A DNA stretch of 64,000 nt. It comes from Halocaridina rubra. Lineage: Eukaryota; Arthropoda; Malacostraca; Decapoda; Atyidae. Position 1 is the first letter of the stretch. Each line of letters opens with the position of its first letter. The notes below the pieces were generated by a model. The model was not told where the DNA came from, did not search any database, and saw only the letters and a list, made by a program, of their open reading frames with translations. Below, in pieces: positions 36,458 through 49,019 of this stretch. The translations under genes were made by a program, and so were the position numbers. The stretch lies in assembly GCA_037179515.1 (NCBI GenBank), contig JAXCGZ010013672.1, positions 1-64,000 of the forward strand, in the 5' to 3' direction.

Positions 36458-36640
36458 TACAGAGCTCCCCTACTTTCGAACAACGGAGTCATGAACATTC
36501 ACAGATACAAATAAACACCTGGCCATTATCTACTCATGTATTGATGCATGTATTGCTGTACTGCATTAAAATTCATAAATACAACTTACAAACAGACTTC
36601 TGGAACCTATCTCACTTGTAAGTTGGGGAGTGTCTGTATA
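36458..36640. mobile_element. Tigger-like MITE (family T1), short copy
   Basis: Left end TACAGAGCTCCCCTACTTTCG and right end GTAAGTTGGGGAGTGTCTGTA, with the same termini as 30434 and 57180. Confidence 0.75.
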
Positions 36641-36979
36641 AATTTATGATTGCTTAAATAATATTAAACAGTACATTCAGGTACCAGTATTGTTTCCAGG
36701 GTAGTTATATTATATTATATTTTGGAAGAAATAAGCCAACCAAGTTATTATGTCATCACCAAGTAATTTATCTGAAAATAATTTGTATTTTTCACTTTGC
36801 TATTAAATAAATAAAAGGCGTCTGTATTTTTAAAATTTCTGAGACCAGCTGGTGTAATTAAAAAAAATGGGACTTCGGGTTTTATAGAGCTTAGGGCCTC
36901 ACCGAGTCTAAATCCGGCACAGCCAATCTACATCATTCATTTGTAACAACAGTGGAGGTTTCCTGATGCTACTGCAATT

Positions 36980-37422
36980 ACAGACAATACCCAACTTACA
37001 AACAAGATCGGTTCCAGAAGTCTGCTCGTTAGTAGAATTTTTCAAAAATTGTGTTTATCTGTAAAAAATAAAAGTACTGTACAGTACATACATATGCAGT
37101 ACAGTACATACATATGCAGTACTGTACAGTACTGAGGCTAAAGACACATAACAACTACCTTAAACATAAAATCCACAGTATTAAAGAATATTAGTACATA
37201 CATACATATACCTTGGCTGTTTCCCCCTTTAATTGGGGGGTAGCCGACATCAAGGAAGGAAAACTGGGGAGAAGTTATTCTCCCCTCTACTCCCCTTCTT
37301 CTTTGACGTACAGTAATAATAATGTAATAATATAATAATACATGCAATGATACATGGGTAGATATTGGGTAAGCTTTTGTTCGTAATTTGGCTGTTCAAA
37401 AGTAAGGTAGCTTCTGTACACT
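36980..37422. mobile_element. Tigger-like MITE (family T1) with internal duplication and an insert
   Basis: The left end ACAGACAATACCCAACTTAC and the right end AAAGTAAGGTAGCTTCTGTA pair imperfectly. CAGTACATACATATGCAGTA is duplicated at 37080-37118. A foreign block, CCTTGGCTGTTTCCCCC to TTCTTTGACGTACAG (37213-37315), interrupts the core. Confidence 0.68.
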
Positions 37423-37529
37423 ACAGTTACTTAAACAATAATAAAATATTTAATGAGTAAAGCCTAATTTGTTTCTGTACAAACATAGAGTTAAAAGTTT
37501 GCTGGGTTTTAGCTCTCCTATCAGAGGCG

Positions 37530-37685
37530 TCACCCCTGCTCTGGCAGGCGTCAGCCAGTGAAAGGCCCAACCTCCCACTGTGATGCTGAGCCACAGCAGT
37601 AACCTCCCCAGTAAACAGCTTAAACTCTCGGTCTGGGACGGGAACCGATCTTTTGACCTCGCGAATGAGAGGTCAGCAAGTAATG
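37530..37685 (-). mobile_element. SINE-B copy, diverged
   Basis: On plus: CCACTGTGATGCTGAGCCA, CCAGTAAACAGCTTAAACTC, GGAACCGATCTTTTGACCTC, CGAATGAGAGGTC. Both ends are eroded. The only SINE-B found after 28.1 kb. Confidence 0.82.
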
Positions 37686-38404
37686 TACGGGTAGGAAAAA
37701 TGTGAGCATCTTAACTATCAATTCACAAGCTTGTAATAGCCTCCTGCAGTTATCAAGTAATAAAACCTATGATATTCAATTTGGAAATTAAAATACAGTA
37801 CTTATTATATCTTAATATCTGCTTTCACATCTACAAAGGAGGAAATGAAAATATAAAACATTTATAAACATGTATAAAACAAATAAAAACAATTATATAA
37901 TAAATTAATTTCTTAATTAAGAGTGAACTATCCCAACCTCACCCAACTAATTCTAACCTACCCTGATATAAAAATACATTTCGTAAGTTTCTTTGTAACT
38001 GAGGGTAAGATAGTAAACATACGCGGTTGTTGTTATTTTTATTATTATTAGCCATGTCACTCTCTGATGGTGACTATCACAAATACGGGTAGTTTACAGT
38101 TTTGCAGGCCATGCCGTTCAACAACCTCACCCCTCCGCTCAAGTAAGTAGTTCGACCCTTGCCTGTATGATGGGGGGTTCCAGGGGGGGCGAAGCCCCCC
38201 TGACTAAGAGGTTAGGTAGGTATTTTTTAACTAGGATAGTAAAAAATTGTTTCGTATGCATATTGTCGCCATTTTTGTTGTGTATTCATCCGCCAGTTCT
38301 CTAGTTACGAGCCTAGCGCCATCTATTGGTAGGTTTTGAACATTGGTATGGCCCGCAAAACTGTAGGTGTCCCACAAATACTTACCTAAGTTGATATTGT
38401 TAGA

Positions 38405-38575
38405 GGTTTTGTCACAATTAATCCTGATTAGAATGGGGGCGGAAAAAGACAGACTGGTTGGAGCTAGGGAATCATGGCTGGATAACCTTCCTTACCCCTG
38501 TCAAGGCCTCGAGCTTGGGTTTGTCACTTCCCAAGTCGAGTACTCTAACCACTTCGCTACAAATACCCAAGGTAA
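38405..38575 (-). mobile_element. SINE-C copy, reverse
   Basis: On plus: TTAGAATGGGGGCGGAAAAA, TTGGAGCTAGGGAATCATGG, TTTGTCACTTCCCAAGTCGA, CTCTAACCACTTCGCTAC. A complete, well preserved copy. Confidence 0.88.
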
Positions 38576-38957
38576 ACGTCCCAAAAACAAGTCAGTAAAA
38601 CAGTTCCACGTTCCGTCTCATAGGTCTTGGCTTCGGTTTACAGGGCAAGAGAATTTATTTGGTCAAGATCTTACTTTATCTTGACCTCAGACGATGGCCA
38701 TGTTCCATTACAGGCTGGCTGGAAATGAACGCTGTCCGTGACTGATCCATCCAAAGTTAGCTGGAAAACTAAACGCAAGTTGATACCCCCCTGTTGGGGG
38801 AGACAGCCAAGGTAGATAGATAAATAGACTTCTGGAAACTTTACTATACTAAAACATTTTTTTTATCCCCAAAAATATGCTAAAAAAAAAACAGATAATG
38901 TTTCGAAAATAAACAAACTTACTCCGAATACATTCACATTCTATCGTCTGGATACAT

Positions 38958-39007
<50 letters not shown>

Positions 39008-39605
39008 TTATTATTAGTGTAATACCCGGACAGACAAGAAAATTATCCTCACCAGGCCCGGGCAAGAAAAAAAAATTAAGATAAAGAAAAAGTAGAAGGC
39101 TAAGGACAAGGCAGAAATAGGGGAGTAATACACAGTAGGAAAAGGACAGGCTGAAAGAATAGTTGAAGTATTGAAGAGCAAGAGATATGGCAGGATTAGG
39201 CCCTGAGATGATGATAGATCCGCTTTTTTAAAGCAGATAGGATATAAGAATTAGGAAAGACAGAAGGAGGAAAAGAGTTCCAGAGTCTGGAGGTGGATGG
39301 GAAGAAGCAGTTGCTGCACCGCACAGTCGGCGATCTACAAATCTCCACACAGTACCTGTGAGAAGAGGCCGCTTGGTGAGTGTTAAGTGGCCTCGGCAGT
39401 GGGGGAGGGATGCAACTTGGCAACTTATCAGAGCAGAGATGGAATAAGTAACAACAGGAAAGAGAAAGGAATGATACCTTAAGAAGGAAAACCCAGATTA
39501 AAAGTAAGAGAAGGGTCATTAATGGGTCTGATTACCTTAGATTCAACCCTATCAAGGAGATAAGTATAAGAAGAAGCACTCCAGATGAGCGAGCAGCACT
39601 CTAAG
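38958..39605 (-). pseudogene. LINE family B, 5'-truncated, with TAA-repeat tail
   Basis: Minus-strand reading: SASSYTYLLDRVESK, ending with a 107-codon frame (39519-39196) that has RYCVEICRSPTVRCSNCFF, RLWNSFPPSVFPNSY and LKKRIYHHLRA plus stop. This is the usual Jockey/CR1-type RT end. The 3' UTR ends GTCCGGGTATTACAC and then (TAA)n (38960-39015). Its 5' edge is fused directly to family A at 39605/39606. Confidence 0.9.
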
Positions 39606-41880
39606 TCACCATATCCCCCCTAATTCTGTTAGCTTCAAGTGATGGTGAGTCTAATTCCCTCAGCCTCTCCTCATAACTGAGATTACTTATTTCTGTCACC
39701 AGTTTTGTGGCAAATTTTTGAACTTTTTGCGGCTTAATTCTGTGCTTTCTCAAGTTTGGATTCCAAAAGGAGGCTGCATATTCAAGCTTTGGCTTCACAT
39801 AGGTAATATAAATATTACTGAACATTTCCTTGTTCATGTGTCTGAAAGCTTCCCTTACAATTGCTAAGAAAACATATGCTACCCTCACTATGCCATTTAT
39901 ATGCATTTCTGGAGACAAATCTGCCAGTATGTTTACTCCTAAATCTCTCTCATTCCCAGTCTCTTGAAGTTCTGTTCTTGCCACTGAGTATCCAAGCTTG
40001 AGCCTTCTTGCACTTGTACCCATTCTCATTACCTTACATTTTGAAGCATTGAATTTCATTAGTCACTTTTCCAATCATTCATGCATCCTTTATTGGCTTT
40101 CCTTAAGTCCTCTATCATTGTTCTCGTCTCTTGCTTTCTTCACAACCTTTGCATCATCTGCATAAATATTCATGAATTAATTTACAGAGTCTGGTAGGTC
40201 ATTTACATATACAAGGAACAAAAGTGGCCCTGAAACTGAACCGTGTGGAACCCCAACTACTAACCTTTCTCCATTCAGACACTGAGTTTCTAACTCTAAC
40301 CTTCTGGCCCTTCCTGCTGAGTAAGTTTTTATCCATTCCAAGACATTTCCACCTATTCTCGCCATTTCTTGCAGTTTATCAATAAATCTCCCGTGAGGGA
40401 CCATATCATCTGGAAGTATAGGACTATGCAATCCATTCATCCCTCTCTTTCCTGTAAGATACAGCTAATATCATCATAAAATTCTAAGCTTGTTTCTGTT
40501 GATATGACTTTTCAAAAGCCATGTTTTCTCACCGACAAAGAGTTGCAGGATTCCAAGTGAAGAGAGATATATTTCCTAAGTAGTTTCTACACAAGCTGGT
40601 AAACAAAACAGGCGCATTGTCCAGAGCTGTACCCCTCCTGCCCTCTTTGAAGATAGATACCACTTTTGCTGTATTCAGCATCTTGGAATCTCCTCAGCTT
40701 CCAAGGAATAATATTTTTCAATATTCAACACATTTTCTGTGAATACTAGATCAAGTAGTGTTGGCTCATCCATCCCTGGCTCTCGTTGGTTCCAGTACAT
40801 GTTGGTGTAGGAAATTCCCTTGTATGCAGTCTAGGAATGTTGCTGCGAATGAGTCCTCCCCTCTGTGCAGGTCAAGATGTATTCAGTCCATCTCTCTATG
40901 TTTAAAATCTCCCATATTCAATATTCTACATTTTCTCTACCATGCAATCTTAACAACTGAGTTTATGACTTCAAAAGTACCCATATGACTTTCCTTATAA
41001 GTTTCTAGCCAATGATGATTCCTTGGTGGGTTATATACAACAGGTTTTATAATGCTCTCTGATCCAATATTTATGCTCTCTGATATCTTTCACTTATGAG
41101 CAATGATATCCCTTCACCAGTCCTCTCAGACCTTTCAACTCTTAAGAAAAACTACTACACTGTTTATGTCCTCACTCAACTAAGTCTCTATAGCTGCTAC
41201 TCTATCTGCCTTACTATTGTAAATCCTATTTTTTAATTATACTGCCTTACCAGCTATTCCATCAGTATTTGTGTACAGCAGTCTTATTGAGGCCCCATTC
41301 CCTGATCTTCTAGCATTATCTTCTTAATCTGGCATTTCGCTGGAAGAGCTTTGAAACAAAAATTTTCTTCTCTTCTTATATTCACCCCCAATTAATCTTA
41401 TCAATATTTCTCTTATATGTGTCACCATTTCAAAGGTTATTTTCATTAGTTTTGCCTTTCCCTTCCTAGAATATTTACCAACATAGTGAATGCTTACAAT
41501 ATTTTCTTGACCACATACTATTCCAAGCTTCATTATCAGGTCTAAAACTCTACCTTTATTCTCTTCAAGTCTCATCTGCCATGTTGACTCCTGGGAATCA
41601 CTTATGCCTGAGACTACCACTGTCTTCTCTCTATCAAGTGCCAGTTTGATAATTAGCCCTTTCTTTCACACCATCTTTCATTTTTTCTATTACTGCTCCT
41701 TTGTAGGCAACTGTTTATACATTTTCCAATGCCATCTCCCTCACTGCCTCTTTTACTGCCGCATTTTATGTTACTACATCTGCAAATCATCTGTAATGCT
41801 CTATGTTCTGTATTCAGCTCCTGAAAGTCTTTTCTAAACAGTCACACTTTCCTTTATCTTGACATTCCAAGCTGCAATCT
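39606..41880 (-). pseudogene. CR1-like LINE family A, long copy (ORF1 end, endonuclease, RT)
   Basis: Minus-strand reading in order: an ORF1-like segment near 41620-41330 (TVVVSGISDSQESTW, LDLIMKLGIVCGQENIVSIH); an endonuclease start (LLYTNTDGIAGKAV) near 41270, with later VVYNPPRNHHW and FPTPTCTGTNES; and RT with PDDMVPHGRFIDKL, GVPHGSVSGPLLFLVYVNDL and, after a lesion at the active-site Asp box, FNASKCKVMRMGTSARRL, ERDLGVNILADLSPEMH, YVKPKLEYAASFWNPNLRK and IRGDMVT. Several stops and frameshifts make it inactive. It breaks after GGATATGGTGAC, where family B begins. Confidence 0.87.
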
Positions 41881-41934
41881 CGTCTCTCTTGGGTTGCATA
41901 CATGCAACGTGTTCCCATGCATGTCATAAAACTT

Positions 41935-41965
41935 GACTCAACCACCCCCATATAAGAGGGATACT
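41935..41965. repeat. Short CCACCCCC/GGGGGA repeat
   Basis: TTGACTCAACCACCCCCATA resembles short segments near 12760, 15390, 25965, 43230 and 48475. Possibly the end of a small MITE. Confidence 0.5.
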
Positions 41966-42104
41966 TGTCCTTATATGCAAAGTTGTAAAAATAAATAAAA
42001 ACAGTACAGTATTCTCCTGTACAGAATTTATAATTTCTAGCTTTTTAATGGGCTTTTGCTATACTCTTGTAGGACTTTGAAAACAAGGTTTGCCTAGGTT
42101 TTGC

Positions 42105-42270
42105 TTATCACTAAGAGAATAAACCAGTGTCCTCTCGTTTCACTACTACCAAGGTTTTCAGATAGTGATCTTCCCTCTCTCTTGCCTATCACTTAGAGAA
42201 TTAAACAGTTTCCTCTCGCTTCACTACTACCAAGGTTTTCAGATAGTGATCTTCCCTCTCTCTCTTATCC
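42105..42270. repeat. About 81-bp tandem duplication
   Basis: CACTACTACCAAGGTTTTC and AGATAGTGATCTTCCCTC occur twice (42151 and 42225), with flanking TATCACTWAGAGAATWAA. Confidence 0.85.
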
Positions 42271-42399
42271 TACGTAATGTCTCTTTCATCTTCTCAGACA
42301 ATTTGCTAAAATCTTTTCTTTTTCATTTTTTCTTCAACGAATTTATAAATGCAAGAATATAAACTAAGATTTTCCATATTCAGTCAAAGAATAGTCTCT

Positions 42400-42720
42400 T
42401 CATCCTTTAGCCCACTTTCACAGGTGGCAACTAGTGATTGCCACTGGTGACAGCACTAACTGCCTTCCATATTTTTAATATAATATAAATCTCATCATCC
42501 TTTAGCCAGCTTCAACGTGAGGCACCTAGTGGTTGCCACTGGTGATGGCAACTAATTGACTCAGGGTTCTTAATGGTGCAATCACAGTAGCCTCATATGA
42601 AAGGCTCCATGTAAAGCTATAGAAGGCAACTCATGAACAATTGTAACAGCTATAAAGCTGCTTTCACATGAAGCAACTAGTGGCCACCACCGATGTATAC
42701 ACGAGCATATAGCTGTTGCA
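42400..42720. repeat. Diverged repeats around GGCAACTAGTGGTTGCCACTG
   Basis: Blocks containing CATCCTTTAGCCNNCTTYNAC, followed by AACTAGTGATTGCCACTGG or a close variant, occur near 42403 and 42498, with a weaker one near 42660. The core is a partial palindrome, suggestive of MITE termini. Confidence 0.6.
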
Positions 42721-42779
42721 ATCGTTCATACACATCTTCCATTTCTTTGTTTAAATAATTATCTCGCCAGGTGTTATTG

Positions 42780-43700
42780 AACTCCCTGCAATCTATTATT
42801 AACCTTTTAAGTATTATAAATTATTTCCAACATACATGTCACTAAAGTAAAAGGTAGAATAAACATACCAAGAAGAAACATTACAATAAGAAACAATATT
42901 TATTAAATAATCCAGAACAAAATGTTCATTGTAAATGATAAAAAAAAATAAAGATAAGTTAATGCTGCGCATAAAAAGGAAAACTTGTAAAATAAATATC
43001 TGCAAATACCTTTAATATAGTTCACATTTACTCTGTCAACTAAATGTTCATAAATAGCCTGATTATTAAAAACTATATTTTATTTATATTTTTCAACTCA
43101 TACTAATAACAGCTTTTTTGTCTGCATTCCCCTGTATGTCATAATAGTCAATTAAATGGGGCAGAACGAAGGGACCGTAATCCCTGTCTTTGTATTTTCC
43201 TCCCATAATGAGTCAAGTTATTTGCTTTGACTGAACCACCCCATTTCTGAAGGGAATTATGAGCTTCATATAAAGATAGATAGATAGACCACCAAACAAG
43301 GTATGCAGTTGGTATTCAGCATCCTCAGTTCAGTAACTCGTTACGTTCCACGAAATTGAAAGAAATATCGCGCTTTCTATCATGTTTAATATAAAAGACA
43401 TATAGATTAGAACTTCCTCAAGCTGCAAAAAAAAGATTAAATGATAATAAAAAGTGTTCTGTTAATGTCTTATTATGCAATTATACCATCTTAGTCCTTT
43501 ATTATTATATATATTAGAGTAATGGACCTGATTATTCCTCAGGAACTATAAATATTAAAATTCATATAATTGACAATTCCTAGCTAAATGTGAATAAGTG
43601 TGCTCTGACTAGGTCACCTCTATACAATGGAAGGGGATATTGCCATTGCATATCTATATGCAGAAAATTGTACTTTGGTCATTACTTTGAATAAGAAGTT
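42780..43700. other. AT-rich intergenic stretch
   Basis: A short segment at 43150-43265 resembles the CCACCCC small repeat. No coding evidence. Confidence 0.4.
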
Positions 43701-43704
43701 TTTT

Positions 43705-44005
43705 TATGATGGTGACACCAGGATGGGTAAAAAAAAAAAATAAATAAATAAATCTGCCCTCATCGGGCCTGAGCATGAAGAAAACATAAAGTAAAGAGAA
43801 ACAGAGATGGGGAGTCCTGTGACTTGTCAGATGTATAGGGATAGTAAAAGATGTGTAACAAATCTCAAAGAATATTCAGTGTTGATGTAAGCATAGAAAA
43901 AGAACCGTAACTGAAGGAAGACTTCATACTGTCCAGAACAGTCCTATTTAAGTCCAGAAAATCCTTCAGCTTAGGTATCGCAATGGGTGGCTGGTGCCAT
44001 GGGCC
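43705..44005 (-). mobile_element. LINE family B-like 3' UTR (subfamily B2), second copy
   Basis: Close to 15820-16115 over its whole length (GTGACACCAGGATGGG, ACCGTAACTGAAGGAAGAC, TCGCAATGGGTGGCTGGTGCC). The A-run in the same position is expanded to (AAAT)n. Confidence 0.8.
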
Positions 44006-44055
44006 AACCTACTATATGGTGAATATTCTTGTGTCTACAATAAAAACATTTTAAA

Positions 44056-44519
44056 TTATAAATTTAATCGTTCCAGCTTTTTAATAACTCTTCCACTACC
44101 CGATTTAGGGGGTTCAACCTCATTTTGCAGAGCTGTTGACAGTGCAAAGTCATAGTGTTTAGGGATTATAAATGAAGGTTTCTGTTGAGTTTTAACCATC
44201 TGCTTGGAATTCTTGCAAAATACTTGCCCTTTATAGTCTTTCACGAGATACGACCAAGGCGCAACGACGGTTGCTTTCTTCCATTTCCTTCCATGTGCTT
44301 GTTTTATCTTCACTGGTTCACCTTCTGTTAAAAGATTACAGTTTGGAGATACATGTGGTATTTCCCCTGCTAATTCATCTGTTTCAACACCCTGAGGTAA
44401 TATGTGCATATTATTGGCTCCCTCAGTATACCAGGCAAAGACCTGAGGTATGGTTTGAAACGAGTTCCTCTGATCTTGTACAGCTGGATGATATAAGCCA
44501 TGGTTAAGATGCCAATAAC
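44056..44519 (-). pseudogene. Ty3/gypsy-like Pol C-terminal tail, possibly an exon
   Basis: An uninterrupted frame of about 154 codons ends at 44056. Its C-terminal part has the layout of a Ty3/gypsy integrase tail: LLTEGEPVKIKQAHGRKWKK, then WSYLVKDYKGQVFCKNSKQ, and a SGSGRVIKKLERLNL finish like the SGRxxKxPxRL ends of those polyproteins. No integrase core, RT or LTR is visible. The frame continues upstream through GYWHLNHGLYHPAVQ to an acceptor-like TTTCAAACAG at 44519/44520. The acceptor is in the phase that would join exon 2 of the gene at 58496-49269. Either a decayed element or a captured exon; I cannot decide. Confidence 0.6.
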
Positions 44520-44676
44520 CTGTTTGAAAAGGTAAAGCAATTTTAATTAATATTCTGATATTTTGAAAAAAGTTAAAAAGCTGAAAAATTCATTAATATG
44601 CATACACAACTGCTAATAAGAAGAAATTATGCTTTTTATTTATTTTAATGAAATGGAAAGAAAAAAAAAAAAATAA

Positions 44677-45455
<779 letters not shown>

Positions 45456-45458
<3 letters not shown>

Positions 45459-45600
45459 TCCTCCCCTATTTAGGGGGAGGACTCAGACAGGTTGGAACAG
45501 GGAAATTAAGGCTTGATACTCTTCCTAATGCCCAACAATGGGCTAAAACATGAATCTGTCACTTCCCAAGTTGAGTGCCATAGCCACTGCTCTATAAGAA
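45456..45600 (-). mobile_element. SINE-C copy, reverse
   Basis: On plus: GAGTCCTCCCCTATTTAGGG, GGAACAGGGAAATTAAGGC, TCTGTCACTTCCCAAGTTGA, GCCACTGCTCTAT. Confidence 0.87.
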
Positions 45601-46044
45601 ATATCAACTTGTTAGAGACCGATGAATTGCTTCTGCATGAACAAGCCAATATAAAGGACTTGATTCAAAAGCCACATCGTATTATTAAAATGAAAGAAGA
45701 AATCATAAGCAGGTACAGAAATTTCTCCCTGAAACATGTGAAAGGAAAGGGCAATAATGACTGACTGTCAAATCCTTTGGGACACATCCCATTCATATCA
45801 CTAAATGAACTAGTAATCTTTTGTACTTTATGCCTGGAAATTGATATGAGCCGTAGAAATCCAAATATAAACTCTATATGCTTGACTTTTAGTTCATGCT
45901 GAAAGACTAAGCCTTGAACTTCTCTTAAAAACAACCAAAGATGCCCAAAAGGCACCTAGAAAATATCAACTACAGAAACATCATTAAACCATAAATACCT
46001 ATCTCAAGATTATCTTTACGAATGCTTTTTTTCCCCCATCATAT

Positions 46045-46195
46045 TATGTATGACAATTAGTCCCCATTTAAGTGGGGGTGAATACAGACATGTTGCAGCT
46101 GGGGGATTAAGGCTGCATGCCGTTCCTAACACCCAGCTTGGCTCAAACCAGCGTTAGTTACTCCCAACTCTCATATTCTACCACTGAGCAATCAT
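46045..46195 (-). mobile_element. SINE-C copy, reverse
   Basis: On plus: CAATTAGTCCCCATTTAAGT, GCAGCTGGGGGATTAAGGC, TGCCGTTCCTAACACCCAGC, with a diverged head. Confidence 0.82.
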
Positions 46196-46424
46196 TAAAA
46201 AAATATTCTAATACAAGTATTGAGTCAGAAGCATAAAGGAGGAAAGGACAATCACATATATTGAAATCTGACTTTAAAACAAGGATTTTACATCAATCAA
46301 AGGAAAATGAATTCAGAAAATAAATCACATGCATCATACTAATCTTTACAAGTAAAAACTAAGTAAACATAACAAATATATTGTAGCATTATTGTACTGT
46401 ACTGCATTGTACAGTATGACTATG

Positions 46425-46870
46425 TTTTCATAGGTTAAAACAAAAATAAATGGCTATTTTTCCAAAAAAAAATATAATTAAAACAAAACTGATAACCATG
46501 ACCTGAAAATACAGAAAAAATATTCAGTACCATGCAACAGCAAATATTAATGATTTGAGTATTTTTCCAAAAACGTAAAAATAAAATAAAATAGCTATTT
46601 TTCCACAACGTATATTATTAAAACAGAACAATAAAACAGGACCTGAAGTATAATACAAATATTCATTACCCTGCAGTAACGAAAGTTGATTATTTGAGCA
46701 TTTATTCACTTAAATAGATACATAAAAATAAAAGGAAAATTTTTCCAGAAAATATATTAATAAAACATTACTGGTAAACATGCCCCGTATATACCTGTAC
46801 ATTACAAATGCTCATTACCATTCAGTAGCAAATGTAAGTGATTTGAGGAATTTTTAGCTAATTTAAGTAA
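46425..46870. repeat. Three-copy degenerate tandem repeat, about 140 bp
   Basis: ATTCATTACC..GCAGTARC..AA..TGATTTGAG-type segments occur near 46525, 46662 and 46812, with TTTTTCCARAAA before each. Confidence 0.75.
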
Positions 46871-47360
46871 ATATATCAGAATGTCAACTACAACTACATT
46901 ACAATTTACTCTTGCACACAGTCAAAGGGGCAAAATGCTTATAAAATAAAAAAAAAACAAAAAACAAAGACTGTAAATTATATAATTTCCTTGAGTCCTT
47001 CATATCCACTGGAAAGCCCAGAAAATTCAAATTAATGAACAGGCAAGAATCAATTAATGTTATTTCATCTTAAGAAGTTTTTCTAATGAACATATTGAGA
47101 CACGGTAAGGGCCCCATTTACTTAACATAAAAAACTTTAATAATTACACTTCTGAGTACAGTACATGATTAAATCATACCTTCAATCATACACAGCATTA
47201 TGATACATACTGATTATCTGCTAATGATTAGAAAACATTGCAAATTGCTTTAAAGTCTAAGCTTTACACAGAAAATATACACTGACTTAAAAGCCAAAAC
47301 TGGTAAGGGAGAGGGGGCATGAAGCAGCGTAAGTCATACACCAAAACTTTTAGGAGTTTT
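46871..47360. other. AT-rich intergenic stretch
   Basis: Nothing recognised. Confidence 0.4.
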
Positions 47361-47361
47361 A

Positions 47362-47420
47362 TGTCACACAATGAATCCCCATTTGAGTGGGGGATGGACA
47401 CAGACAGGCTGGAACTGGTA
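47362..47420 (-). mobile_element. SINE-C 3' fragment
   Basis: On plus: GAATCCCCATTTGAGTGGGG and GACACAGACAGGCTGGAAC. Confidence 0.75.
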
Positions 47421-47639
47421 ATAATAATAATATGTATATACAGTACTCTATGCAAGATATTTGCATACTACCTTTTTCAATTTTTTTTCTAAAATATGCA
47501 TATTTTTTCTGTATGTATGGTGCTGGTATTCACAGTAATGCATTCATTATATGTTCTTACTGAGATATTAAATGCATTCACACTTCATTAGTAAGTTGAA
47601 CTATAGAGAAAGGTATTTGCAAATTAATATTCACAAATA

Positions 47640-48360
47640 CAGGAAGTAATGGCCCACAATTCAAGAGTATTATAGTCACACAACTCCAATTCATTTCTTA
47701 TAATATTTTTCATAACTTAGTTCTGTATTAAACAAGAATTAATGATGCACTATTGAGTCTTATCATTTGTCAACGACTGGCATTCATTTCTTACATTTGT
47801 CCTATAACTTAGTTAAGTACAGAACATCAATTAATGGTACACTATTCAGGCTTAAGAAAGTCACACAACTATTCACTTCTTATAGTTGTCCCATAACTTA
47901 ATTTCATATAAAGTAAAAATTAATGGCACACTGTTCAGGCTTATCAATAGTCAAACAACTCCCATTCATTTCTTATATTCGTTCCAGAACTTAGTTAAGC
48001 ACAGAACAAGAATTAATGGCGCACTATTTAGGTCTTGCAATAGTAACACAACTAAGATTCATTTCTTATATTTGTTCCATAACTTAGTTTCATATAAAAC
48101 AAGAATTAAAGGCACACAATTTAAAACTATTATAGCCACACAACTCCTGTTCATTTCTTATATGTCCCATAACTTGGTTCCATATTAAAAAGAATCAAAG
48201 GCACACTATTCAGGCTTATCACTAGTCAAATGACTTATTTTCATTTCTTATATTCATCGCATAACTCAGTTTCACATACCACAAGAATGAATAGTGCACT
48301 ATACAGGCCTATCATTACTCACACAAATAATTTTAATTTCTTATATTTATTTTAAAAGTT
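47640..48360. repeat. About 92-bp minisatellite, 8 diverged units
   Basis: CACACAACT..ATTCATTTCTTATA..CATAACTTAGTT..ACAAGAATTAATGGCRCACTATTCAGGCTTAT recurs with starts of the ATTCATTTC core near 47689, 47782, 47871, 47964, 48057, 48150, 48241 and 48330. It lies about 900 bp beyond the stop of the minus-strand gene ending at 49269. Confidence 0.92.
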
Positions 48361-48459
48361 AATTTTAAATGATCATCTAAGTTCATAAGTTTAATGCAAA
48401 TGTTGAAATACAGTATTTTACTATGGTCCACACTGAGTTTCATATGTTGCAATTACATA

Positions 48460-48505
48460 CAATGGCGGCAATCCCCCCTTGCAAATGGGTGGCTGAGTCA
48501 AATCA
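48460..48505. repeat. Short CCCCCCTTGCAAATGGGTGG repeat
   Basis: ATGGCGGCAATCCCCCCTTG and GGTGGCTGAGTCAAATCAC match the short segments at 12745-12790 and 15370-15410. Confidence 0.6.
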
Positions 48506-48649
48506 CACACATCCACCAGCATCAAATATACTTCGATCCCTCCTCTTAGCTCCACTTAGTTGAACTAATACATAATACTCAACCCAGCTTCGAGTTCTAC
48601 AAGTATTTGTAAAATGAAAAGGAATTCATATTCTGCATTGACAATGTCA

Positions 48650-48930
48650 TATAAACAATCTTCAATTCCTGGATATGTCCGGCAAAGGCAAGGGACAGTA
48701 ATAGCACAGAGCCCGACTATATACTGTAATTACCATATCGCTGGGGCCCAAATCCTCTCTCCAATGACATGGACCTATCGATCTCCAAGTAAAGGATGAA
48801 TAATCAGGTAGATCAATAAGAAATAACTGACCACCAATTAAATGCTCCATTTAATTTGTGACAACATGAGAAATGACAGCTGCTCCAATCCTAGGCCAGG
48901 ATCAAACTTGGGTAAATATATTATCAGCTT
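48650..48930 (-). mobile_element. SINE-D-like element, second copy
   Basis: Same unit as 35158-35410: on plus GGCAAAGGCAAGGGACAG, AATGACATGGACC, TCCAATCCTAGGCCAGGATC, AATATATTATCAGCTTTAGT. Confidence 0.68.
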
Positions 48931-49019
48931 TAGTCACAGCTTCTGTCTTGGAATTGGTTGATATATCAGCAAATTTAAGTGATTTGTTGTGCACCTCCAG
49001 TCTTCCATATAAGTAGCAA

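Noticed and set aside
41604..41837. Plus-strand frame of 77 codons
   Set aside because: Antisense of the LINE-A ORF1 region on minus.
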